From contig JAAYQH010000273.1 of NCBI GenBank assembly GCA_012519365.1, forward strand, positions 1 through 5,630: a stretch of DNA of 5,630 bases, in the 5' to 3' direction. Origin of the DNA: Planctomycetota bacterium (GTDB taxonomy: Bacteria; Planctomycetota; Phycisphaerae; Sedimentisphaerales; Anaerohalosphaeraceae). This document shows, piece after piece, positions 1-5,630 of this stretch; position 1 is the stretch's first letter, and the number at the start of each line of letters is the position of its first letter. The position numbers and the translations under genes were made by a program. Below the pieces are notes generated by a model. The model was not told the origin of the DNA and ran no database searches. It saw only the letters and a list, made by a program, of their open reading frames with translations.

Positions 1-2
1 CC

Positions 3-167
3 TCGGTGCTGAGCCGACGCGGCGAACAAAAACAATTCACTCTCGCCATCGCCCCCGACAAGGCGACCCTGACCGCCGCCGACGGCAAAACATGGCAATA
101 TTCATCCACAAAGGAACTCAATGCCCTCATTACCATCGACGAAAACGGCAGCACCGTCCAGCCATAA
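3..167 (+). CDS. C-terminal end of an unrecognised protein (5' end outside the window)
   Basis: This frame is open from the window edge to a TAA at 165-167 and gives 54 residues starting SVLSRRGEQKQ and ending NGSTVQP. Third codon positions are strongly G/C, and the composition alternates hydrophobic and polar residues (FTLAIAP, ALITID). That suggests beta strands, such as the edge of a C-terminal beta-sandwich. The other open forward frame here (2-229) is arginine-rich and not protein-like, so frame 3 is preferred. I do not recognise the family. Membership in the same sugar-use locus is possible from position but is not shown, and no promoter or start is visible. No convincing terminator follows its stop. 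Confidence 0.7.
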   Translation, partial: SVLSRRGEQKQFTLAIAPDKATLTAADGKTWQYSSTKELNALITIDENGSTVQP

Positions 168-229
168 ATCCCCAAATGACCGGCAGGAACATCCCACCTG
201 ACCGCCCCATCATACCGCTAATCGCATAG

Positions 230-439
230 AAGACAAAAAAGAGCATAAAGGCACGAAACCTCATTTCTCTTTCAAAAACGAAGGGGGCTTTCTGTCAAAT
301 TGATGAACAGAATACGACAGCCCTCCGCGAGTGCCTTGAGAAATGTTCGTCCCTGCCAGAAAATTACATCATCAACATCTGCAATATCTTAGAGGCGTTT
401 GAGTCAGCCCGTCAACACCCGGTACCCGTTTTTCCATGA
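230..439 (+). pseudogene. startless protein-like reading frame, probable 3' remnant of a gene
   Basis: After a TAG at 227-229 the frame stays open for 69 codons to a TGA at 437-439. It has no ATG, GTG, TTG or CTG in frame. The part from about 293 onward reads like real protein: CQIDEQNTTALRECLEKC, then a second helix-like stretch with NICNILEAFESARQ, ending HPVPVFP. The earlier part (lysine-rich, 230-290) looks like non-coding sequence. The frame ends 13 bases before the end of the convergent AraC-type gene, a normal arrangement for two convergent genes. The simplest reading is the C-terminal scrap of a deleted or degraded gene. A chance open frame remains possible, since 69 codons is not long. 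I do not recognise a family. Confidence 0.35.
235..272 (-). terminator. possible weak intrinsic terminator for the leftward AraC-type gene
   Basis: Read on the minus strand, two 14-base arms (259-272 and 238-251) can pair around a 7-base loop (252-258). About three mismatches and one G-U pair interrupt the stem. The distal arm runs into a TTTTTT tract (235-240 on the plus strand as A's). It lies about 180 bases past the regulator's stop codon at 453-455, which is rather far. The stem is AT-rich and imperfect, so this is a tentative call. Nothing better was found between the regulator's stop and the upstream gene. Confidence 0.3.
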
Positions 440-452
440 CCTGAATCAATAT

Positions 453-1316
453 CTATCGCAATTCCTTAAATGCTTGGGGGGGAATGCTGAATACCTTTGT
501 AAAAAGTCGCGTAAAGTGGGAAGGATCGTCAAATCCCAGTTCGTAGGCGACCTCTTTAACGAGTGATTCAGGTTCCTGAAGCAGACGAGCGGCATAGGCC
601 ATTTTGAGCTGACAGAGGTATCTATATGGACTTTGGGTGTCGTATTTTTTGAATAACCGGCACAGGTACGCCGGGTCGCTATTGCAGGCCACAGCGATTG
701 CTTCAAGCGAATTTAACGTCATAAACTGGTCGCGTATATACTGGCGGCATCGCTGATAGGTCAAAAATGCCTGAGAGACCGCGGCTTGGGTCGCTGTTGC
801 GGTTTCAGCGATGGTAAGCATCAGATATTCCAGCAGAGTTGAGCAGATATTTGACATAAAGCGACTATTTGAGAGGCCATGTCCGATTAGATCGTCCATG
901 ATGCGTCTTAACTCATCCGGCCTGCTGGTGTGTACCGCCGTGCCCGGCTCACCGACATACTGGGTCAGCAGCCGGCGCGCATCGCTGCCGCTGAAATCAA
1001 TAAAGTATTTTAGCATCGTGGTTTGGGCTGAGTTGGATAGGTTTTGGGAGACCCCCGGCCCATACGAAAAAACGGTTCCCACCGTCAGCTCATAGGGGCG
1101 ACCGGCAAGCACAGCTTGTCCTTTTCCATCAGCAATAAACTCGATACAGTAATAGGGAAAACTGTTTCGGTCGATTTGATAGCCTGGGGCGGTGTGTTCA
1201 TAGCCGCCGCAAATAACATTGAGCCGTACTTTTTTGGCAGCCGCCGCCTGACAGTAAAATCGTTTTGCCTGAACAACCTGCGTCGAAAAAAAATGGGGTT
1301 CCCGTTTATGCTTCAT
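453..1316 (-). CDS. AraC/XylS-family transcriptional regulator with N-terminal cupin-like sensor
   Basis: The protein has 287 residues, the usual length for a full two-domain AraC-type regulator. Residues about 30-130 form the predicted effector-binding cupin-like domain (GGYEHTAPGYQIDR, YYCIEF, GTVFSYGPGVSQ). Residues about 135-180 look like a helical linker or dimerisation segment. Residues about 188-287 carry the double helix-turn-helix DNA-binding domain: the first HTH includes SLEAIAVACNSDPAYLCRLFKK, shown here as its key positions 203-224, and the second is the classic VAYELGFDDPSHFTRLF (256-272) followed by the family's F-x-x-x-P-P-Q-A-F ending. The ATG at 1316-1314 has a TGAGG (1325-1321) only four bases upstream, a short but usable ribosome site. 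It is transcribed away from the reductase-fucosidase-dehydrogenase operon and shares a 176-base intergenic region with it, so it most likely controls that operon and perhaps itself. A sugar such as fucose is the likely effector, by context only. Confidence 0.93.
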   Translation of the reverse strand: MKHKREPHFFSTQVVQAKRFYCQAAAAKKVRLNVICGGYEHTAPGYQIDRNSFPYYCIEFIADGKGQAVLAGRPYELTVGTVFSYGPGVSQNLSNSAQTTMLKYFIDFSGSDARRLLTQYVGEPGTAVHTSRPDELRRIMDDLIGHGLSNSRFMSNICSTLLEYLMLTIAETATATQAAVSQAFLTYQRCRQYIRDQFMTLNSLEAIAVACNSDPAYLCRLFKKYDTQSPYRYLCQLKMAYAARLLQEPESLVKEVAYELGFDDPSHFTRLFTKVFSIPPQAFKELR

Positions 1317-1342
1317 AAGGCCTCAGAAAAGTCAATATTTGG

Positions 1343-1374
1343 CCTGCAAAAGACAAAATATGTCATTCCGCAGG
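1343..1374. promoter_or_regulatory. nested inverted repeat, candidate operator in the divergent promoter region
   Basis: Outer arms CCTGC (1343-1347) and GCAGG (1370-1374) enclose inner arms GACA (1352-1355) and TGTC (1361-1364). Both pairs are centred near 1358, with 4- and 5-base gaps between arms, giving an almost symmetric 32-base dyad. It ends 13 bases before a TATAAT at 1388 and covers the place where a -35 element would be. If transcription of the operon starts about 7 bases after that box, the dyad is centred near -41, a usual activator position. AraC-type proteins often bind direct repeats, so the bound protein could be a different one. Confidence 0.4.
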
Positions 1375-1385
1375 ATTTTACTACC

Positions 1386-1401
1386 ATTATAATCTATTAT
1401 A
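1386..1401 (-). promoter_or_regulatory. candidate -10 boxes for the AraC-type gene
   Basis: On the minus strand TATAAT occurs twice, at 1401-1396 and 1391-1386. The second overlaps the plus-strand TATAAT at 1388-1393. Either would place the regulator's transcript start roughly 65-75 bases before its ATG at 1316. The corresponding -35 positions are weak (for example TTCTTA at 1414-1409). The overlap would make the two directions compete for RNA polymerase, and the dyad at 1343-1374 would lie in the regulator's leader, where binding could repress it. Confidence 0.3.
1388..1393 (+). promoter_or_regulatory. candidate -10 box for the reductase-fucosidase-dehydrogenase operon
   Basis: A perfect TATAAT lies about 100 bases upstream of the reductase ATG. 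At a 17-base spacing the -35 position (1365-1370) reads ATTCCG, a poor match to TTGACA. A good -10 with a poor -35 is typical of promoters that depend on an activator, which agrees with the AraC-type gene alongside. The region is AT-rich, so a chance match is possible. Confidence 0.4.
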
Positions 1402-1492
1402 CCAATGATAAGAAAGATAAAATCTGGCATTGTGGGGAGTTGTTTTGTCTTTTGAGCGTTGTTTGTTCCGTGTTAAGAGAAGAAATTATTTT

Positions 1493-2515
1493 ATGCCGCA
1501 CAAGACTGATCTCAATCAACAGAGTAATCTGCAAAACATTCCGTATCGTGTGCTCGCTTCCGGAGCGAAGATACCGGCCATCGGCCTGGGGACATTTGGG
1601 TCCGATTCTGTTTCGGCTGAGGTGGTGGCTCAGATGGTACGGGGAGCAATCGCCGCCGGCTATCGCCATATTGACTGCGCTGCCGTGTACAGTAATGAAA
1701 AACAGATCGGCCAGGTGCTTGCCAAGTTGCTACGATCCGGCCTGGTCAAACGTGAAGAGTTGTGGATTACGTCAAAAGTCTGGAATGACAAGCACGATCA
1801 AGTTGTGGATGCCTGCAAGCAATCGCTGAAAGATTTGCAGTTGGATTACCTGGATCTGTATCTGGTGCATTGGCCGTTTCCGAACTACCATCCGCCCAAG
1901 TGCGATGTCTCCAGCCGCAGCCCCAATGCTCGGCCGTACATCCACGAGGACTATATGAAAACATGGCGGCAAATGGAGCAACTTGTTGAGGCGGGGTTGG
2001 TTCGGCACATCGGCACGTCGAATATGACCATTCCTAAGCTCACGCTGCTGCTGCGTGACGCCGCCATCAAACCGGCTTGTAATGAAATGGAACTTCACCC
2101 GCATTTTCAGCAGCCGGAACTGTTCCGGTTTTGCGTTGACCATCACATCCAACCCATCGGTTATTGTCCTCTTGGTTCGCCGGGCCGACCGGCACGCGAT
2201 CGCACGCCGGAAGATACTCAGCCGCTGACGGATCCCGTAATCGTCGGGATTGCCAAACAAATGGATATATCTCCTGCGGCGGTTTGCATCAAATGGGCAA
2301 TTCAACGCGGCCAGATTCCGATTCCGTTTTCGGTCCACCATTATCAGGATAATCTCCGTGCCGCAATTGGGGCCCCTTTAACCGATGACAATATGCGAGC
2401 CATCGCCGCGATTGATAAGAATTGCCGTCTGATCAAAGGGCAGGTCTTCCTCTGGAAAGACAACCAAAGTTGGGAAGATTTATGGGATAGCGATGGCCGA
2501 ATAACACCGCCATAA
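1493..2515 (+). CDS. aldo/keto reductase (probable aldose/aldehyde reductase)
   Basis: This is a 340-residue cytoplasmic TIM-barrel NAD(P)H-dependent oxidoreductase that would interconvert an aldehyde or aldose with its alcohol. The catalytic tetrad is complete: D61 and Y66 (GYRHIDCAAVYSNE), K95 (ITSKVWND) and H126 (LYLVHWP). The second family signature is MEQLVEAGLVRHIGTSN (161-177), and NEMELHPHFQQ (197-207) is the usual substrate/cofactor-side strand. The cofactor-tail motif is unusual: IPIPFSVHHYQDN (275-287) stands where most members have I-P-K-S followed by an arginine. The ATG at 1493 is preferred over an upstream TTG at 1430. The 21 extra residues would be unlike the family, and a purine-rich AAGAGAAG (1475-1482) lies about 10 bases before 1493. 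There is no signal peptide. It is the first gene of the operon, 66 bases before the fucosidase. The substrate is not known; a released sugar or a downstream aldehyde is plausible. Confidence 0.93.
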   Translation: MPHKTDLNQQSNLQNIPYRVLASGAKIPAIGLGTFGSDSVSAEVVAQMVRGAIAAGYRHIDCAAVYSNEKQIGQVLAKLLRSGLVKREELWITSKVWNDKHDQVVDACKQSLKDLQLDYLDLYLVHWPFPNYHPPKCDVSSRSPNARPYIHEDYMKTWRQMEQLVEAGLVRHIGTSNMTIPKLTLLLRDAAIKPACNEMELHPHFQQPELFRFCVDHHIQPIGYCPLGSPGRPARDRTPEDTQPLTDPVIVGIAKQMDISPAAVCIKWAIQRGQIPIPFSVHHYQDNLRAAIGAPLTDDNMRAIAAIDKNCRLIKGQVFLWKDNQSWEDLWDSDGRITPP

Positions 2516-2581
2516 TTGAACTGATGGGAACAGACAGAAAGAGGGACGCGTTGACAGATTTTTATCATAGGAGAATAAACG

Positions 2582-4678
2582 ATGAATCGAGTAAATTGGT
2601 CGCCGTTGTGTGCTTCTTTTTTAATGATTTTTTTGGCCGTATCTGGATACGCGAATCGGCTGCAAATGCCGGACTTTGTCCATACCATCCGCCCGAACGC
2701 CGAACCGATGCAGACAGGCAGGTTTGAGCCGACGTGGGATTCGCTGGCCCAGTATGAAACGCCCGAATGGTTTCGCGACGCCAAGTTCGGTATTTGGGCG
2801 CACTGGGGACCGCAGTGTGAGCCTGAACAGGGTGATTGGTATGCCCGCCAAATGTATTTCGAGGGACATCGGCACTACCGGTGGCATGTTGCCAACTACG
2901 GCCATCCATCAACGTTTGGCTTTAAGGATGTTATCCACGAATGGAAGGCCGAAAACTGGAATCCTGAGAAACTGCTTCGATTCTACAAAGAAGTTGGTGC
3001 GCAGTATTTTGTCGCCTTGGCCAATCACCATGACAATTTCGATCTTTGGGACAGCACCTATCAGCCGTGGAATTCGGTGGCGATCGGTCCCCAACAAAAC
3101 ATCATTGCACGTTGGGCCGAAGCGGCGCGGAAAAATGGGCTTCCTTTTGGCGTCAGCGTCCATGCGTCTCATGCGTCCATATGGTATGAGACCGCACGCG
3201 GCGCCGATCGTCAAGGCCCCCTGGCCGGCGTCCCCTATGACGGGAATCTCACTAAAGAAGAGGGAAAAGGAACGTGGTGGGAAGGGCTGGATCCGCAGGA
3301 TTTATACGCTCAAAATCAGCCGCGTATTACCGACCCACTGAATTTGGGCGACATCCACCGTCATTGGAATTGGACACAAACGGACAACCTGCCTGACTTG
3401 GCCTACTGCGAGAAGTTTTACAATCGCACGCTGGACTTGCTCAACAAATACAAGCCCGATCTGATCTATTTTGATGACTCGGTTTTGCCGCTCTATCCGT
3501 TTAACGATGCCGGTTTCAAAATTGCTGCCCATTTTTACAACAGCAGTATGAAATGGAATAACGGCGAACTTCGTGCCGTGATGACCAATAAAATACTCTC
3601 TCCCGAACAGCGAAAAACCCAGGTTTGGGATATCGAAAGAGGTTACAGCGACCGAATCGAACCTGTCCCTTGGCAGACGTGTACCTGTTTGGGCAGTTGG
3701 CATTATGAACGGTCTATTTATGAAAATCGACGTTATAAAAACGCACAAATCGTCATTCATATGCTGGCCGATATTGTCAGTAAAAATGGAAACCTTTTGC
3801 TGAGCGTCCCCCTTCGCGGCGATGGCACATTGGATTCAGAAGAAGAAAAAATCCTCAACGATATCCGCGATTGGATGGCTATCAACAGCGAAGGCATCAT
3901 CGCTACACGCCCATGGAAGGTCTTTGGCGAAGGACCGGCTCTCAAAGAAACGGGCGTTCTTCAGGGACAGGGATTTAATGAAGGACGCGGATTGCCAATG
4001 TCCGCCAAGGATGTACGTTATACGGTGTCCAAAGACGGCAAAACTATTTACGCCATCGTCATGGGACGACCGGAAACATCGGAACTGACGCTGCATGTTC
4101 CGAACGTCGTCCATCAGCACGCAGACGCTTCCGTCTCGCTGCTGGGCTATTCGGGCAATGTCAGATGGCGCGTGGCTGATTCGGGACAACTAACTATTCT
4201 CTGGCCAGCGGCGGTTGGGCATCGTCACGTCGACACGATCGCCTGCGTCTTCAAGTTGAGCGGCTTTGAGATTGAACCGACCCCTGGATCCGCGCCTGAT
4301 GCGATTGTCTTAACGGCCCAGGAGAGCACACTGTTTGGCCAAGGCATTCGAAAAGAACAACGAGACGGACGCGTAAATCTCGGCTATTGGGACAACCGTG
4401 ATGACAGTGCCCATTGGCTGCTTACGATCCGGCAAGCGGGAGAGTATCGCTTTTGGGGAGAATTTGCGGCCCTGGAGCCGTCAGAGTTGACCTTGCAGAT
4501 CAATGGCAGGCAGGTCGCCTTCTCTGTCCCGAGTACCGGCGACTGGGCTGCCACAACCCTTGTCCAGATCGGCTCCATTGGCTTTGACAGACCCGGCGTA
4601 TATCATATCCGGCTTGTCCCGGGACAATCGGCATATCGTCCCGTTAATCTTTGGCGAATTTTGTGTGAAAAAAAATAA
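2582..4678 (+). CDS. secreted GH29 alpha-L-fucosidase with an extra C-terminal beta-sandwich domain
   Basis: The 698-residue retaining glycosidase would release terminal alpha-linked L-fucose. Residues 1-24 form a signal peptide (hydrophobic core ASFLMIFLAV, cleavage likely after SGYA), so it acts in the periplasm or outside. The GH29 barrel spans about 55-440: PEWFRDAKFGIWAHWGP (61-77), the substrate-binding HHD at 149-151 within NHHDNFDLWDS, and IYFDDS (295-300) with D298 as the probable nucleophile. E352 in VWDIERG is a candidate acid/base, but that residue varies within GH29. PWQTCTCLGSWHY (363-375) and NGNLLLSVP (402-410) complete the family pattern. A Fucosidase_C-like beta domain follows (about 475-560), then a further beta-sandwich (about 570-698) resembling carbohydrate-binding modules. 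The protein is therefore longer than typical 450-600-residue members. AGGAGA (2569-2574), seven bases before the ATG, fixes the start. The dehydrogenase starts 28 bases after its stop. Fucose specificity is inferred from the family. Confidence 0.93.
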   Translation: MNRVNWSPLCASFLMIFLAVSGYANRLQMPDFVHTIRPNAEPMQTGRFEPTWDSLAQYETPEWFRDAKFGIWAHWGPQCEPEQGDWYARQMYFEGHRHYRWHVANYGHPSTFGFKDVIHEWKAENWNPEKLLRFYKEVGAQYFVALANHHDNFDLWDSTYQPWNSVAIGPQQNIIARWAEAARKNGLPFGVSVHASHASIWYETARGADRQGPLAGVPYDGNLTKEEGKGTWWEGLDPQDLYAQNQPRITDPLNLGDIHRHWNWTQTDNLPDLAYCEKFYNRTLDLLNKYKPDLIYFDDSVLPLYPFNDAGFKIAAHFYNSSMKWNNGELRAVMTNKILSPEQRKTQVWDIERGYSDRIEPVPWQTCTCLGSWHYERSIYENRRYKNAQIVIHMLADIVSKNGNLLLSVPLRGDGTLDSEEEKILNDIRDWMAINSEGIIATRPWKVFGEGPALKETGVLQGQGFNEGRGLPMSAKDVRYTVSKDGKTIYAIVMGRPETSELTLHVPNVVHQHADASVSLLGYSGNVRWRVADSGQLTILWPAAVGHRHVDTIACVFKLSGFEIEPTPGSAPDAIVLTAQESTLFGQGIRKEQRDGRVNLGYWDNRDDSAHWLLTIRQAGEYRFWGEFAALEPSELTLQINGRQVAFSVPSTGDWAATTLVQIGSIGFDRPGVYHIRLVPGQSAYRPVNLWRILCEKK

Positions 4679-4706
4679 TTGTCAGTTTATTCCAAAGGTC
4701 CAAACC

Positions 4707-5630
4707 ATGGATAAAATGAAAGGTGCAATTCTGCCCGGCAACAGTACCGTACAGCTGCAGATGTTTCCGATTCCAACCCCCGGTCATGGAGAAGTCTTGA
4801 TCAAGATGAAATCATCTACTATTTGCGGCTCGGACATTCGCTGTATCTATCATCAACATCTCGGCAAGGGCCCCGAAGGTTACCAGCCGGGAACAATTGC
4901 CGGGCATGAACCCAGCGGTCAGATCGTCCAAACCGGGCCGGGCTGCCGACGTTTCAAAGACGGCGACCGCGTAATCGTCTATCATATTTCCGGCTGTGGG
5001 TTGTGCAACGACTGCCGACGAGGCTATATGATCTCCTGCACCAGCACACACTATCGCCGCGCCTATGGCTGGCAGCGCAACGGAGGCATGGCCGAGTATC
5101 TGTTGGCAGAGGAAAAAGATTTGGTGGCTTTGCCGGATGAGTTGAGCTACTGCGATGGTGCGCAAGTGGCCTGCGGCTTTGGGACCGTCTTTGAAGGGTT
5201 GGAAAAAATCGGCGTCTGCGGCAGCGATACGATATTGATAACAGGGCTTGGTCCGGTTGCCCTGGCGGCGGCGATGCTGGCCAGGGCCATGGGAGCCGAT
5301 AAAATCATTGGCATCGAAGCAGCCGATGATCGCATCGCGATAGCCAAAAACCTGGGACTCTTTGATGCTGTCCTGAAAGCAGGGCCGGACAATTTACAAC
5401 AGGTGCGTGACCTGACCGGCGGACATGGGGCGGAAAAAACCATCGATTGCTCAGGAGACGACAAGGCGCGTCTTACCTGCATCCAGGCCGCACGCAAATG
5501 GGGGAAAATCGTCTTTATCGGCGAAGGCGGCACGTGCAGTTTCCAACCCTCGCCGGATATGATACACGACCAGAAGACCCTATTTGGCTCATGGGTAACC
5601 AGCATCTGGCGAATGGAAGAGTTGGTCGAA
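4707..5630 (+). CDS. zinc-dependent medium-chain alcohol/polyol dehydrogenase (3' end outside the window)
   Basis: The 308 codons present match an MDR-superfamily dehydrogenase of about 345 residues, so roughly 35-45 residues are missing. Catalytic zinc ligands are C40 (TICGSD), H67 with E68 (AGHEPSG) and C156 (VACGFGT). The third ligand is cysteine as in classic alcohol dehydrogenases, not the glutamate of many sorbitol dehydrogenases. The structural zinc site is complete: C97, C100, C103 and C111. The Rossmann motif is G180-L-G-P-V-A185, with alanine in place of the usual last glycine. E204 at the end of the second strand (IIGIEAAD) suggests NAD(H) over NADP(H). AAAGG (4694-4698), eight bases before the ATG at 4707, supports that start; an in-frame ATG at 4716 is the alternative. 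The gene lies 28 bases after the fucosidase, so they are probably co-transcribed. A likely role is oxidising a sugar alcohol or related diol in the cytoplasm; the substrate cannot be read from the sequence. Confidence 0.93.
   Translation, partial: MDKMKGAILPGNSTVQLQMFPIPTPGHGEVLIKMKSSTICGSDIRCIYHQHLGKGPEGYQPGTIAGHEPSGQIVQTGPGCRRFKDGDRVIVYHISGCGLCNDCRRGYMISCTSTHYRRAYGWQRNGGMAEYLLAEEKDLVALPDELSYCDGAQVACGFGTVFEGLEKIGVCGSDTILITGLGPVALAAAMLARAMGADKIIGIEAADDRIAIAKNLGLFDAVLKAGPDNLQQVRDLTGGHGAEKTIDCSGDDKARLTCIQAARKWGKIVFIGEGGTCSFQPSPDMIHDQKTLFGSWVTSIWRMEELVE

Noticed and set aside
2..229. Open forward frame overlapping the partial gene
   Set aside because: The translation is rich in arginine, histidine and proline, typical of a shifted frame of a GC3-rich gene. 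Frame 3 is the better coding frame.
421..426. GGTACC palindrome followed by a T-run as a terminator
   Set aside because: The symmetry does not extend beyond six bases, so no stable stem forms.
1430..1492. Upstream TTG start extending the reductase by 21 residues
   Set aside because: The added residues do not resemble the family N-terminus. The ATG at 1493 has a purine-rich ribosome site and gives the expected length.
1044..1829. Long forward open frame across the regulator start, intergenic region and reductase
   Set aside because: It spans three unrelated segments, overlaps two well-supported genes and has no family features.
1772..2341. 189-codon minus-strand open frame inside the reductase
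   Set aside because: It is an antisense shadow of a clear AKR with no recognisable motifs. The same applies to 3302-3760 in the fucosidase and 5147-5605 in the dehydrogenase.
2551..2579. TTGACA ahead of the fucosidase as an internal promoter
   Set aside because: The paired -10 would be AATAAA at 2574-2579, placing the transcript start at or after the ATG. The box overlaps the ribosome-site region and looks like chance.
1..5630. CRISPR arrays, tRNA or rRNA genes, insertion sequences
   Set aside because: Reading by eye shows no regularly spaced repeats, no tRNA cloverleaf or rRNA motifs, and no transposase-like protein.

Overview
The window looks like a carbohydrate-use locus from a Gram-negative bacterium with roughly balanced GC. 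The secreted alpha-L-fucosidase with an extra C-terminal beta-sandwich, beside an AraC-type sensor and paired sugar oxidoreductases, fits the PVC group (Planctomycetota, Verrucomicrobiota, Lentisphaerota or Kiritimatiellota). That placement is an impression from protein style and gene content. No phylogenetic marker is present.

Layout. Bases 3-167 (+) hold the last 54 codons of an unrecognised gene. Bases 168-452 are intergenic. They contain a weak hairpin with a T-tract that could terminate the leftward regulator transcript, and a protein-like open stretch ending at 439 that has no usable start codon and is probably a gene remnant. A full AraC/XylS-type regulator lies on the minus strand (453-1316). 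A 176-base divergent intergenic region (1317-1492) follows, carrying a nested inverted repeat next to overlapping -10-like boxes on both strands. Three genes then run rightward with short gaps (66 and 28 bases), as expected of an operon: an aldo/keto reductase (1493-2515), a signal-peptide-bearing GH29 alpha-L-fucosidase (2582-4678), and a zinc-dependent medium-chain alcohol/polyol dehydrogenase cut by the window edge (4707-5630).

How the genes may work together (inference). The fucosidase would release a terminal sugar, probably L-fucose, outside the cytoplasm. The cytoplasmic reductase and zinc dehydrogenase could then act in sequence, aldose to alditol to ketose, or one of them could handle a downstream aldehyde such as lactaldehyde. 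The divergent AraC-type protein, with an N-terminal cupin-like sensor, is the natural candidate to switch the operon on in response to the sugar. No transporter, kinase, isomerase or aldolase is visible here, so the pathway assignment is a hypothesis.
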